From assembly GCA_018350325.1 (NCBI GenBank), contig JAEVLN010000002.1:4509456-4573455 (forward strand): DNA of 64,000 nt, in the 5' to 3' direction. The DNA comes from Globodera rostochiensis (taxonomy: Eukaryota > Nematoda > Chromadorea > Rhabditida > Heteroderidae). A model generated the notes under the pieces. The model saw nothing but the letters and a program-made list of their open reading frames with translations. It searched no databases and was not told the DNA's origin. This document shows, piece after piece, positions 23,884 to 36,573 of the stretch (position 1 is the first letter of the stretch; every line of letters begins with the position of its first letter). The position numbers and the translations under genes are program-made.

Positions 23884-24260
23884 CTAAAAGATAGGATTTG
23901 TGTTAATTAATTTAATTCGACAATATATCTTACTAGGGTTGCATTTAATTGGCATTATTATTTACGAACTGTTTTTCAATCAATTAGCTAATTAAGATTA
24001 TTCTCTAATCAATAATTTTATTATTGTTTTTTACACATATTTTTAAATGGTTTGTAAGAAAATCACTTTTAGTATATTTATGTATTAACAGAATAAGCGC
24101 GAAGACAAATTATTAAAATGGGTTATTTACTCAAAAAAAAGTTTTTATTTAATTTTATATTACTTAATAATGTAATTCCTTATTTTATCATTGACAACCC
24201 ATTCTGTTTATAGTTATCGGGTTGTCCATTGTGACCAATTTCCAACTCTTCTTACATTAG

Positions 24261-24367
24261 TCCTTTCAATTGGGACTGATTTGGTCGATTTCCGTTTTAA
24301 ACTTATTTTGTTTAGATCACGGATTTATTTATTTGCTTTAAAGGGTTATGGTTTTATTTATGACTGA
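24261..24367 (+). CDS. candidate terminal exon
   Basis: The acceptor CCAACTCTTCTTACATTAG ends at 24260. With two carry-over bases the frame runs 34 codons (LSIGTDLVDFRFKLILFRSR then IYLFALKGYGFIYD) to TGA at 24365-24367. The first half is GC-richer, while the second half drifts into T-rich sequence and may be run-on. No family recognised. Confidence 0.27.
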
Positions 24368-25146
24368 CAACGAAAGCGAGTCGCTCACTTACTAAATAAA
24401 GTTTGGCCTTTTATTTATATTTTTATTCGTATACTAAAGACAGCGTAGACTAACAGCTTGGTTTGCGTTTATTTTTATATTAGACCTTCCTTTCATTTTT
24501 GAGCCATTGCCCAGACATTAATGTATTTAATCTTAAAAAATGGTCGAATATTAATGAAAAGTATTATTATTCGAAAATATTATTATTTCTTTTTGATTTA
24601 TTTTCGACAAATTAAAGCCTATTTTTTGTCAGGTTAGTAATGTTAGCAATTTTATGTTTTTGATAGATAATCTATTATACCTCGATTAAATGCAATTCAA
24701 ATTAGTATAAAGTTTTATCATATGAATCCATGTCAAAGTCCAAGATTTATGATTCATTCTACAATTTTTATTTTATTTTATTTTAAAGTTTTTATGTTAA
24801 TCTTATTTAAACATAGTTTTCTTGAACAAAAGCGTCATTTTGTACACCATTTTTTGTGGTTGCAAATCCCATTTACCTCAGGGCTCGATCGTATCGGAGG
24901 GCTTAGATTTAAGTACAACAATTAGATTTTAAAGTACATTACTGTGAAATGTAGAGAAATTTTTTTATAGTTTATTGTTTAGCTTAAATATAATTTTTGC
25001 AATGCTGTAAAACAGATCTCAAAAAAGCGCCAGTTAAAAAAAAGTTGTACTTTCCATCAACGAATCTTATATTGACTTTTTTTTTTACTTAAAAGTTTTA
25101 TTATTTTTTCTTTTAAGTTGATTGCGTGAAATCGTTTCAATCTCAG

Positions 25147-25761
25147 AGGAAGTCGATGACTACACAAGATCTGCAAGGTGTGCTAAGGGTAAATATTTGT
25201 GTTCAGTTTTTATTGTATTTTTTTTACTTTTTATAATTTTACAACTTATTTTCTATATTTAATTTATTGTAATTCGCTTATAATATCAAAATTCTTTTTA
25301 TTATTGCTATTTTTTGTTTTTCGTAGTTTTAGGATTTTTGTTGACGAATTTTATCGTGACTATTTTTTTAATTCTTTTCGCTTTTAAGTTTATTTTCATT
25401 AATTAATTGCAACAAACCAACACACCATTCTATTCGTCCGTTTGATAAGATAAAAGTTTAGTCTTGGCTACAAAAAAAAACCAAATTTTGACTAGTTGGG
25501 TACAAATGTTTTAATTACATTTATTATTATTTAATAACATAATAAAAATTGACTATAATTTCAGTTTTGTAATTGTATCAAGTTCAGAAATCCAAGTGTC
25601 GTCACCTTTGAAAAGGACGTAGGGTTTTTTTAAATATTTAGTTGATTAAACTCATTTTGTACTTTTTTTACTTTAAGTGAATTCTTATCAAACATTTATC
25701 CAAACAGGTGACCATGTCGTGGCTTATGACCCATGATTCTTGCCTCCGTGCCACTAAATAA
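25147..25761 (+). CDS. three-exon 3' end of a + strand gene
   Basis: Three islands have matching borders and all join in phase 0. Exon A, 25147-25188 (acceptor TTTCAATCTCAG, donor AGG|GTAAAT), encodes RKSMTTQDLQGVLR. Exon B, 25565-25618 (acceptor TATAATTTCAG, donor GAC|GTAGGG), encodes FCNCIKFRNPSVVTFEKD. Exon C, 25708-25761 (acceptor TTATCCAAACAG), encodes VTMSWLMTHDSCLRATK then TAA with AATAAA overlapping. The consistent phase across three islands is the best multi-exon chain here. Each island is also open on minus, but without donors. The 5' part is not found. No family recognised. Confidence 0.42.
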
Positions 25762-26740
25762 ATATATGAAACGGTTATTATTATTTCAATAAACTTACGT
25801 GTTTTCTCTAATTTTCTATAGAGTATTTTTATTTTGTTTTTATTTAGAACAATTAATTTTACTTTATAATTAAGTGCTTTTAAGATGCTTAAGATTTGTT
25901 ATTTGATTCTATTGCACTAGTTGCACTTACAATCTTTTTTTTCCTAATTTATTTTATGATTAATGTAATCGTTAAAAATGAATTTATTGAGTTGTGATGT
26001 CATATAAATTTTTTTTATGTAATCAATTTAAAAATGTTTTAAATTTTTTATCTTCTATGTAGACGGTTTTAGACTGTAAATGTTTTGCTACCTTATTTAT
26101 AAGTATTTTTTTAAAGATGTTTAATTTGGGGAATCTTTTTCACCAACTTCACTGATGTGGTTAATAATTTTTTTATAACAATGGGGTTTTTTTTTTGAAT
26201 TTTATATTAAAAAGCAAAAAAATATTTTTAAATTTAAATAGAGGTTTTGTGTTTTTTTAATTTACGAATATGTTTCAATTGGTAAAGTTACCAGTTGGAA
26301 TCATTTAATTTAATTTTTGGCATTAAAAATAAATATGAATATAGACTTTTTGAACTGTTCGATATTCACTTCGCTGCCTGCCTCTTGGTTTGAACCATTT
26401 TGAAATGGTGCTTTGACGGCTTGGATTAACAAACGTATGTCGACTTCTGGAAACTTACAACTATTACCTTCCCAGTGATGTGATATTCAATTTTACTTAT
26501 TTTTTATTGATAAATATTGTAAATTGAATTTACATTAACAAATAAATTGGTAATTTTTTCGCAAAACGTTTTTGAGAAGATAGATTTTTTTGAAATGCTT
26601 CAATTATCAATATTCATTTTTCAATATTAAAATGCTTTGCGTATTTTTTTAAAGTTTATGGTATTGTTTAGCGATGCATTTTAACCTCCCTCTTTGAAAG
26701 TTGAGTTGTAAATTGCAAACTAGCGGTTTCATTGACTAAG

Positions 26741-26857
26741 ATGCCGACAAACATCAGTTATGCATTTTTCCAGACTTCCCAAGATCAGTTGCGGCATTGG
26801 TTCTATCATGTATCTTCCGCTGACGTAAAGTTCGGCCGAAACACAAAGGGACGCTAG
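26741..26857 (+). CDS. ORF with ATG, 38 aa, unknown
   Basis: The ORF begins at ATG 26741, directly after GACTAAG, and encodes MPTNISYAFFQTSQDQLRHW then FYHVSSADVKFGRNTKGR to TAG at 26855. The frame coincides with the GC-richer island. Internal splice-like sites (TTTTTCCAG at about 26775, GAC|GTAAAG at 26824/26825) mean it could instead hold an internal exon in the same frame. No family recognised. Confidence 0.4.
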   Translation: MPTNISYAFFQTSQDQLRHWFYHVSSADVKFGRNTKGR

Positions 26858-28084
26858 GTGCGCTTCATTTTGCTTACACGGTTAAAAATTGCTTACATTT
26901 TCAATTTATTATCAATTATTGTTTATTTTATTTGGAGCAACAGTTGCATTTTGCACAAACACTTTGTCTTGCATATTCAATTAATTAGACAAAAAATGGC
27001 TTAACATCAACATAGCTCATTAAAATTTAAAATTTTTGTTTTTATCTGGACCGGTAAAAGTTTCTAGTTCATCTCGTGCATTTGGTGTTTTATATTTTGT
27101 AATTTATATTACACATTTGTAATTTATTTATTAAATATATTTTATTAATTTTTCTTTAAATAAATTTTAAACGTCATCAATTTTTTAAATACTTTTATAT
27201 AATTGACGAGAAATTGATGGCAATTATTCTTGCAGAATTCATTGATCGCAGTAAGTGTGTTTCGCTCCGGTTGCATATTTTAATATGTTTCTTTAATGTT
27301 ATTGTTTTAAAATAGTGCTTTTTCAAAATAAATTTGGGTGTAGTTTGTTTTTAACTTGCAATTTAGACTTGCGTTCGAAATTAGAAAAATCGGATTGGCA
27401 ATTGCGCAAGGCAATTTTTTTCTCGGACTGTATTTTGATTCTTATAATTACTTGGAAAATGTTATTTAATTAAGTCTATTATATTCTTTGACATGTTATT
27501 ATATTAAATAATTGCTATGATTTTTAATTTAAATAATTGGTGCTTGGGAAGTAATGAATAATTTAAAGTCAAAATTCAAGACAAAAAAATAGAGTATTGT
27601 TTCAACGAACTTTATCCTAATAGCTTTCACAATTTGAGATTCAAAATTTTTTAATATTTTTGTTTTAATTTTTAACTTTCAGCTAGTGCCGCACGTATTA
27701 ATTTATATATGTTCTTATTTATATTAAAGGTTGATTTGTGTGCTGTAAAATGATGTTTTTTGCTTTAGTTAGTCGTTAAAAATGTTTTATTTTCAAAGCA
27801 AAATTTAGGAACTTGTTTTTTATTGTTAAACAATGCTTTCCACAATTGGGTAATAAAATCCGGAACACAAATTTATTTATTTCTTAATCATTTTTAATTC
27901 CACGTTGAACCTTCACCTATCATTGCCAAAACACTGCAAGCAAAAGTGAATTTATTATTTACTTTGTTTTTTGGTACAAAGTTGGTTATTCTGTTTTTAT
28001 TTGTCTGAATGTAAATCTTAACATAATAATATTATGATCAAATTTTTGTTTTGTTTTAAAATTTTAATTAAGTTTAATCTTTAA

Positions 28085-28760
28085 AAACTGCAAAGCAGAA
28101 AGACGTAATCCCAAATCTGTAGAAGTTACCGGAATGGAATCCAATAATAAATTGCTCGAGAAAAAGGATGGAATTAGGCCAAACGATGGCTACAGATCGC
28201 CGGTAGTCGATTTACGGTTGAACGTAAAGAAATCTTAACAGTATTGAACTTATTCATTGCTTTTGTTTTAGTCCTTACTTAATATCATCACACTTTATTG
28301 ATAAATCATATTAAAAGTTTTGAACTTGTAAAATCCTGAGGACTTTTTTAGAATAGTTAAATGTAGGTAAACTCAATTGTGTTTCTGTAACTGCTGCTGC
28401 CTCAGTGCATCTGCCAGTGAAAGCTGTCGTGTTGTCTATGTGATGAATGTTTCTTCTGGGTTTTACATTTTGTTTAAATGAATAAGTTTGTATAATATTT
28501 TTTCGTTTTTTTGTTGCATTAATAAAAAAGTATATTTTTGATAGAGCAGTTTTATTGTTCATTGTAAATTCTATCTTAAATTTTTGTTGAAATGTTTATT
28601 TTTTAGCCAGATAATTTTAAATTATGATTAAATTATAGATTTATTGCTTCTAAAAACAATTAAAAATTGTTTTTTTCAATTATTTTCAAAATGTGAATAC
28701 ATTAAGATTATGCGTTCTTGTTTATCAAAATTAAATAATTAAGTTTATTTGCTGGTGAAA
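28085..28760. repeat. duplicate of 29945-30745
   Basis: The two copies share AAATCTGTAGAAGTTACC, ATGGCTACAGATC, GGTAGTCGATTTACGG and, about 300 bp on, GTATATTTTTGATAGAGCAG, in the same order. In the shared island the frame PNDGYRSPVVDLRLN (copy 1) or PNNGYRSPVVDLRLN (copy 2) shows three differences, two of them synonymous, and both copies keep AAC|GTAAA as a donor. Copy 1 has extra bases upstream that break the frame used in copy 2. Confidence 0.8.
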
Positions 28761-29751
28761 AGAATTTGACTAAATAATTTTAGGTGTAAAAATAATTGTT
28801 TTTATTAAATTGTCTAATACATAAGGATAGTTTTAAAAGCAATTAAATACATTTTAAGTGCATTTAATTTTGTTGCGAAGAATTGGTTTCCCCTTCTAAC
28901 GTAGCACCAGTTTGTCGCGGACTCCAATTATAATGTTTAAATCAATTTAAATTTAGTATTCTGCTCATATTTCCGATTTTTAATTCAAGTAGGAGGCTAC
29001 ATCATTGCATTATATTGTAAGTTTGCCTCTCTCAATGGCCACAAAAGCCCATATAAATGTAAAATCAGCCTTTATTATAATAAATATTATTTATTTAAAA
29101 ATGCATTTGCCATACAGCTTCTTCGTTTTTTTATTCAAAAGGCATTTAAGTGTTGGTTTAAATTGCACAATTATTTTGAATTTTGCTTGTTTAGATTAAG
29201 TTATGATTCTTATTATAAGCATTGTTTACGCTTTCTATTGGTCATTTAATTTTATTCAAGTTTAATTTTTAAATTTAATAGCACTTTTCAGTTTTGTTGG
29301 AAATCTTCTAATATAATATTAAATTTTTATTTTGCTTTTTGCAAGATTTCCTCAACTTATATTATTGTCGATTCATTTAAAAGTTTTTGTTATTAAATTT
29401 TTATTTGCAATCAATCAATCGAGCATCCATTTTTGAGGCAAACACATCGAAACGTTTGTTGCCATTTCAATTCTTTTGTAATTATTTTTATTTATTTGTT
29501 TTTAACTATGTGCTGGGCGCTCCTTGTAGTTGTAAAAAAAATGTGTTATATATAGTATTAAAAGTATTATTTTTTAATCAGTTCATTCGAATGGTTTAAG
29601 TACTTTTTTTTATATTGTAGTTTATTACAGCACTAAGGTGCCGGAGCTCGCGGGAGGGTGGCGGCAGAAATTGCACACGGTAGTGCTTGTTGGGTCGGCG
29701 AGGACGATCAGTAGGCGAAAATTGCACAAAAAAATTCAATCATTGGGTGAT

Positions 29752-29773
29752 CTCAAACTTGGGTAATTAAACC
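29752..29773 (-). other. exact SL1 spliced-leader sequence in genomic DNA
   Basis: The minus strand matches the 22-nt nematode SL1 at every base (it starts GGTTTAATTACCCAAG and ends GTTTGAG). It is followed on minus by ATCACCCAATG and not by the GT donor an SL RNA gene needs, and no Sm-site context was identified. A retrocopied trans-spliced mRNA end, or a fragment of an SL RNA gene, are possible sources. The 23.34-kb partner duplicates flanks on both sides. Confidence 0.8.
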
Positions 29774-29972
29774 TGTTATTTTGCAGCAATGTGGGGGATC
29801 GGGCCTTTTTTATGATTTTTAATTATTAGTTTTTTACATTTTGTTTTTGAGTTGGTTGGCATTCGTCGCTTGCTAAAATATAACTTATTTGTAAATTTAA
29901 TTTTTTCTAAAGTACATAATTTAGATATTGAATAAAAATTTTAAGTTGATATGCGAGTTCTCAAATCTGTAG

Positions 29973-30059
29973 AAGTTACCAATGAATCAAACTACCAAAT
30001 TGCTCAAAGGTTGGCCAAACAATGGCTACAGATCACCGGTAGTCGATTTACGGCTGAAC
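29973..30059 (+). CDS. candidate internal exon, KLPMNQ...DLRLN
   Basis: The acceptor TCTCAAATCTGTAG ends at 29972 and the donor AAC|GTAAAT follows 30059. The 87-bp exon is in phase 0 at both ends and encodes KLPMNQTTKLLKGWPNNGYR then SPVVDLRLN. A duplicate at about 28110-28220 keeps the 3' half with two synonymous and one replacement difference and the same donor. An overlapping frame from ATG 29951 is open for 56 codons but its differences from the copy are all replacements. No family recognised. Confidence 0.45.
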
Positions 30060-31448
30060 GTAAATCCGAAAAATTTTTTTATTATCGTCTTTATAAATTT
30101 TATTTTTTTATCAAACAATAACTTTATATTTTTAAATTAGATTGAATCTTTTTTACCGCATTGGCCGTTCGTTGATGATATTATTCCCCCCAAACATTTA
30201 TGTTCGCATAAAAATTTAATAGGCAAAATTTTACATATTTTCTAAGCGTTGATAATTTTATCCTTAGGAAATGTATGCGATTTTCTTATAGTAGATATAT
30301 TTGCAGGCGCTGCTAAAAATTTGAAGGGAAAGATAATATTCTTTAAAAATACGGAAATCAATTGTGATTTAGATAATCCAATAACTAACAAAAATGCAAT
30401 TAGGTAATATTCTTAAATTCATAAAAACATTAATCGTGATTTTTATTTTAACGTCTCTGGACTTTAATATTTTTCCATTTTTTTGTTGATTAATAAAGAA
30501 GTATATTTTTGATAGAGCAGTCATATTGTTCATTGTAACTTTTATTTTATATTAATACAATTCTATCTTAATTTTGTTGAAATGTTTATTTTTTAGCCAG
30601 ATCTGGCAGTTTTAAATTATGATTAAATTATAGATTTATTGCTTTTAAAAACAATTAGAAATTGTTTTTTCATGTATTTTCAAAATGTGAATACATTTTT
30701 ACTTAGATTATGGTTATTGTTTATCAAAATTAAATAGCTAAAGACACCAAAAATTGCAAACGGACTAAAACTGACCAAATCTGATCGATTTATGCGTTAG
30801 ATTTTCTATTGTAATTCTTTATCATCCCTCTCACTTTATAATTTATTAGTAGGAAGAATTTTTAGTTCCTAAAACATCAAAAATGTTAATCGAAAAGTCC
30901 TTCCGCGGCTTATTTAGCGCTAAAAAATTCTTAAAAATTTTATCCTGAAAATTAGCTACTTTTGATACCAAAATCATCCCGAAGTTTACTAAATACCTTC
31001 CTTAATTAGGCTTATTTATTTTGTGCAAAAAAATTTCATGGTTAAATCCATTGGAGGTGCAAGAAACTGAAAGACTGTTTGTTGCCTTGTTTTAACGTCC
31101 ACTTAATTATATTTTGAAATCACAAAATATATAAGCTATATGTTGCAATATTTTTTAGCAGCATTAACAAACTATCAAATGAGTCCTTTTCAAAAAATAT
31201 TCAAATATTATTTAATCAAGTAAAAATATGTTGAGTGCTGTAAATAATATAATTCATGGTGAAGATAAATTAATTATTCAGTTAGGTATACACTAAGCAC
31301 TCTTTCGTAACAATAACATTTTTTAATAAAATTTTATCTAGTTTCGCTTAAAGTTTTTATTTAAACTATGTTAATTTTCATTCTTAACAATTAATCATTT
31401 GTACACTTTATTTCGAAATATTTTATTTAAATTCGTTTGACATAAGCC

Positions 31449-31505
31449 ATGAGCTGTGTTAACTCCCCGCTCAAGCTTTCTGTTTTAACACTCTCTGTAG
31501 CATAA
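31449..31505 (+). CDS. short ORF or exon, MSCVNSPLKL
   Basis: ATG 31449 opens 18 codons (MSCVNSPLKLSVLTLSVA) ending TAA at 31503-31505, matching a small GC-richer island. There is no clear acceptor nearby. It could be a leader exon or chance. Confidence 0.18.
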   Translation: MSCVNSPLKLSVLTLSVA

Positions 31506-31844
31506 TAATTCTTTCTTTTGAGTATTTATAGTAAATACAAATTTGTGCAGAAAGTAGTAATTTCTTACTTAATAAATTATACCTCGCGGTTGAAATCGGA
31601 TGAATATTTAAATAGACTGCATTTGTCTGGTTAAAGCTAGCAAAGAGTTTTCCTGTAATATTGAATTGTGCAATGCTTTTTAGTTTACCATAGGTATATT
31701 TAAAATTTGGATAATCAACTTATTTAATTTTAGCAAAATTTACATTTCAGTTTTAGCTATTTCTTTCAGTTTTAGCTATTTCTAATGAGTTAGCAAGTCT
31801 AAATTTATCTTCTTTTAATGGGTTATCATATAGCTCACAATTTT

Positions 31845-32670
31845 TTTTGTTTACAATATGTAATTAGTTAATTAAGATAACAACATTTTGTTTTTAAATT
31901 AAAATAATAAATTTTTTGTTTTATTTTAATAAATAAATATTAATTCAGTCCAATTAATCAATATTTCATCACAAAACGGCAGGAAAAGATGATTCCACCA
32001 TATGTAGAATTATTTCATGTTTTCCAGTTTCAGACATTACAAAATTTTTAAATATCTATCTTTTTATATTGTTATTACAAAAATATTTTTTGAGTTTTAT
32101 ATTACGTTTTGTAATTAAGGCTAAACTAATGATTTTTGTAGTTTATTTAAATTATTGTAATTTTAATATTACGTTCATTATAATATCCAATTATCTAGTT
32201 TGTTTGGTTTTGGAGCAGAGTTTGTACTATTTTATTATTTTTTAAAAAAATTGTTGATTTGGACCATTTTGTCACTTTCATAATTATTCAAAATTTGAGT
32301 GAATATAGCATTCAATTAAATAAAAATAGATGTAATTACAAATAATTAATAAATCGTTTCTTTTTACTGACATTTTTTAATGTTCATTTAAATATAATTT
32401 ATTTAATTTTATTTGTCTGCAGCAAAATAGCGAAAACAATATTACTTTTTTATCATTTTCAAGATCCACTGTTCTTTCAAGCGTTTTTTGAAGTTAAACG
32501 TAGTTAATTAAGACAAGAACATTTGTTTTAAATTTAAATGATAAATTTTTTTATTTATTTTAATAAAAAAATATTAATTCAGTCTAATTAATCAATATTT
32601 CACCACAAACGGCGGGCACAAAGATGATCCACCATAGAATTATTTTATGTTTTCCAGTTTCAAACATTAC
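31845..32670. repeat. pair of about 190-bp direct repeats
   Basis: 31845-32060 and 32490-32670 share AGTTAATTAAGA, TATTAATTCAGTC, AATTAATCAATATTTCA and ATGTTTTCCAGTTTCA in order, with indels. The shared CAC(A)AAACGGC island is too short to judge for coding. Confidence 0.75.
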
Positions 32671-33289
32671 GAACTGATTTTTGGTTCGGTTTTTGATTGT
32701 GTCGTCTTTTATTTCACGAACGCGGTTAGGAATAATTTAATATTTTACATGTTTTCTTTAGTTTCTTTGCTTTAGAATCATTCAAAGTATGTTCTATTGT
32801 CGAAGAAGCAAAATATATGCATAGTTCATAAAAGAAAAGTATTAATTTAAACATTTTTTCTTGTCTATTGGCACCCGAAGCGCCCGCTATTCTTTTTTTT
32901 CCATTCCACCACCTCGTATTGTATAAAATATGATTTTCAGTCGTGACATTTCTTGATAGAGTAAGCCAAACATTAATTTGCAATCAATTATGATTTTATA
33001 ATTCGTTTTATATGTTTAAGCACTAGTTATTGCAGACCTATTAAAATTTTAAAAATTTTGTTATATTTATTTAAATATTAATTTTGTTTATTATTTAGAA
33101 ATTTTATTGTTTAATAAAACCAAAGCTTTTTTAATGTACTAAGTATTTGACAAAATTATGGTGATATTCGTGCAAATACCCCCGAGGTGCTGAACTGTGA
33201 TTCACACATATTATATTCACATTTTTTTATGTTTTGTATTTTTCAACTATTATTTACTTATTAATCAAAAGCATATTTATTTCCCATAG

Positions 33290-33322
33290 CAATGCCAGCG
33301 TGTACTGAAACATGTTCAATAA
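33290..33322 (+). CDS. short terminal exon, duplicated at 38860
   Basis: The acceptor ATTTATTTCCCATAG is followed in phase 0 by QCQRVLKHVQ and TAA. The copy at 38860-38883 (acceptor TTTTCCCTTAG) encodes QCQRVLK then TAG. Within the shared seven codons the two nucleotide differences (CGT/CGC and CTG/CTA) are both synonymous, which supports this frame and strand. No family recognised. Confidence 0.35.
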   Translation, partial: QCQRVLKHVQ

Positions 33323-33819
33323 TTTATTGAATTTTATTCGTATTGTTTGCCCTGTGTGACAAGTTCTTTTAACTAAGTAATGCTTGTTATAAAAATTGTA
33401 TTATTTATTTAAAAAAAGTAAAATGACATTTTAACCATTGACTTAATAAACTTTTTGTTATATTGCATGCGTACATCTAACAAAACAAAGCTTCACATTT
33501 TTTAGATTTGCTTATCTAAAAGATAAAATAATTATATCTTCAAATTTTCTGTTTACGCAAATTTATAAATAGATGACTTAGATGATTAATAGAAACACTA
33601 CTTCTAAAAGTTAAAGTGCTGTTAATGTTCGTGTTTTGATTAAAATTAAATAACATTTGAAGAAAATAATTTTAAGGATTCATTAAATAAAATTTGTTTT
33701 CCTTCGATAAAAACTTTTTTTTAATTATCAAGTATTCGTTGATTACTTTCAATTCGAATTTTCATACTTTTGAGTTTGAGAATTTCGGTTTATGTATGTT
33801 ACTTTATTTCTATAAATTT

Positions 33820-33912
33820 TACGACCGGAATTCAAGACCCAAATTCAGCAACTGCCCATTCATTGACCGTACTTTGCTTCTGAGCATTGAGATTATATAT
33901 CTAAGTTTTTGA
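33820..33912 (+). CDS. duplicated coding exon, YDRNSRPKFSNCPF
   Basis: The + frame YDRNSRPKFSNCPFIDRTLL then LSIEIIYLSF ends in TGA at 33910-33912. A paralogue at 52167-52259 encodes YDRNSRPKFSNCPFITRTLL then LGIEIILISF with the same stop. Across the best-conserved part, three of the changes are synonymous (CCC/CCA, AAC/AAT, CCA/CCT) and few are replacements, which argues for selection on this frame. The exon start is unclear; GGAATTCAAG at about 33826-33835 is a possible acceptor. No family recognised. Confidence 0.45.
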   Translation, partial: YDRNSRPKFSNCPFIDRTLLLSIEIIYLSF

Positions 33913-34309
33913 CAAGAAGCGTTTTTCGGGTTAATATCTCTCCACGTTAAAATAATAAGATTTTTATGGGTTTATTCGTTAACATGTTTACCACCATGGT
34001 TTTAATTGTGTTCAACGTTTTTTTACAAAAAAAAATCCCAAGTCTTTTTGTGCATTTATTTATAAGTGTCATTTTGTTTAGGTATTTTACATCTTTAATG
34101 TTATTATTTTGCAATTAACTAATTTTTATTAGAATTTGCTAACGACTTGGTTTTTTATTAGTTTATTGATTTTAAGATTAAATTTATATTTTTTAATGAG
34201 CTAGTTGACTTGATAATTTGCAATTATTCCTGGTGCATTCATTATCACCAAGACTCCACCAAATTCTCGCAGTTAGTGTATTTGTCTTAACCACCGATCT
34301 TGAAGATCA

Positions 34310-34860
34310 GCTTCGAAAAAATGTTTCGTATCATGTTTTGAATATATATATAATATGTTTATCATTATTATTTTTTGTTCATGCTTAATTGTTACTAATG
34401 GTAAGTTATATTGTGTTTTATACAACATTTATGTGACATAGAAGGGTATTTAAAGATTTAATGATTTTTTCTATTAAATAATTTTTTCGTGGCTTGAATA
34501 ATATTGTTTTAAAACAACTAATTTAGCGAAAACAGCATTCCAGGACTTTTCGTGCACGTAAATTTTTTACACATTTATTTTTTAGATAAGTCCCAACGTC
34601 CAATTTCTCAAAACGATTAACTTAATAAAGAGTTGGGGGGGGGGAGGGGTTGGGTTCCTCTTCAGATGAGAAAAAACAGTGTCGGGTTTTTATTAAAACA
34701 ATTTATCATATGGAAATAACTAGACATATTTTTCAATTTATTTATTATTTGTTAGAAATTTATTAAAATAGATTAAGAATATTAATGACAAAAACAGAAT
34801 TTTCAAAATAAATAGTCCGCCGGTTAGCCCATTTAAATAGTTCTAAAGCAGAATCAATTA
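34310..34860. repeat. segmental duplicate of 48430-48830
   Basis: Both stretches share ATGTTTCGTAT, GTTTTGAATATATATATAA, TTTTTCGTGG, GATAAGTCCCAACGT and CATTTAAATAGTTCTAA in order. Copy 1 contains a G-rich tract (TTGGGGGGGGGGAGGGG at about 34634-34649) that copy 2 lacks. No maintained ORF is seen. Confidence 0.8.
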
Positions 34861-36105
34861 CAATAAGTTTTAATGTGCCCCGTTGGATTAAGTATCAACT
34901 TTTATTGTTTGTTCATATCAAGGTTCGTCTTGAACCACCCATTTTGAAAATCAGCTTTAAACGAAAATGTTTAACTTTAAAATTTATATAAAGTTTTTAC
35001 TAATTTTTTTTTCTTGCATTAAATAATTTTTGGTTATGATTTTTAATTAAACTAATTAATGGAATATTTGTTTTTATTAAATAAATGAAGAAAATTGTAT
35101 TTTTTTTTCCAACTTATACATTTTTAGATGTGCTTTACGGAGCAAAATTGTGAATTGCTACTACTTTTAAGACCTTTTTTATGCAACCATCATTCATAAG
35201 TTTTTTTTTTGCTGCTTCTTATCCCAATTACTTTTTATTTATGATCATAAGTAAACTAATGGTTTTATATTTGTATTTCAGAATTAATAAATTCGGTCTC
35301 AAAACCGGTTACCATATTTTTCATTGTCTAAAGTTATTACCAATTGTATTCCAGTCAGTGTGCTTTTTGTACTTTGTTTTAATTTTAAAAAGATAAGAAT
35401 TCTATTTCCGACTGCCTTTTAAAAACGTTTGATAGCATAAATGTAGGTCTTTATATTTATAATTACTTAAAAGTAAGTGCTTATTATTTATATTTCTTTT
35501 ATTAGACAATGTTTCTATACTCATTTTCGGCTTAATTTATTTAATTAATGGAGCAATTTAGTTACGACGCCAAGGTTCGGGCTTGTCAATGTATTACTCA
35601 TACTGCGCGGACATTGCTCATTATTTGTATTGCACTGTTCATGTCGCTTGTGAATGAAACTGTTTTTTGATGAGTTTAATATTTGACATTTCATTAAAAA
35701 TCAAATATTTTTTAGTTAGGATTACAGTTGTCCAGATTTTATTAATCCGAATTCGAATTTTTGTTAAAAATATTTTCAAAGATTTAATAATATTCTTAAC
35801 CTTAATTTATAATAACTAATTTGAGAAACCGTGTTTAGAACCAAGACTGTTTTAATATTTAGTCCGATTTTTAATTTCATTATTTTGTTGTCTATTCAGT
35901 AAATTTATATTAGAGTTATATTTTTTTGTGAATAATTTTTTGTAAAATTTATTGCATGTTTTTATAAAGTGAGATAAAGAATATTTTATTAACGAGGCTG
36001 TATATAATGATATACTATTGTGATTTATTAGATATTAATATCGACATTCCGCGGGCAAAAAAAAAATGTGGGCATAAACACTCTCCTTTAGTGCTCCCAT
36101 TTGAG

Positions 36106-36163
36106 CAAAAATCCGGCCTCTTTGTAGTGAGATCCATATGAATTTTCCGTTTTTTCTCGGCCA
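36106..36163 (+). CDS. candidate terminal exon
   Basis: The acceptor ACACTCTCCTTTAG precedes 36106. With two carry-over bases the frame encodes LPFEQKSGLFVVRSI and TGA. The acceptor is strong and the frame spans the island, but it is short and unsupported by a copy. Confidence 0.25.
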
Positions 36164-36573
36164 ATGTTGATTTCACCAATTAATTTAGTTCTTTTTTCGT
36201 CCATTAATTTCATTCATTTGAAGGGACAGGTTTCTACTAGAACAGCTCTTTTTCCCAAACTGGTTTTGGCGTTATCAATTTTTGTGGATTGTTCAGTTGT
36301 TTGTTTTTAAACGGCATTTTGTAATGGGACATTTTAAAATTATTTTATATAATCTAAAATTTAAATTACGTTGTTTTTATTTTTGCATTTTAATCAAAAC
36401 ATATATTACAAAACATTATTATATTTCTTTTTATTTTGATTATTTGTGCTATAAATTCTAATGAATAATAGATGTAGTACAACCAATATTATGTACATAT
36501 ATTCAAACAATTTGTAGGATCTTTGGAACATTTATCTTCTTTAATAAATGATTTTTTCATGTGTTACAACTTC

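Noticed and set aside
28311..28562. Minus ORF of 83 codons
   Set aside because: A small GC-richer patch exists at 28375-28450, but there is no border evidence and the duplicate near 30.4 kb lacks the frame.
29730..29800. SL1 RNA gene
   Set aside because: The 22-mer is not followed by a GT donor, and no Sm site or snRNA-like stem-loops were recognised.
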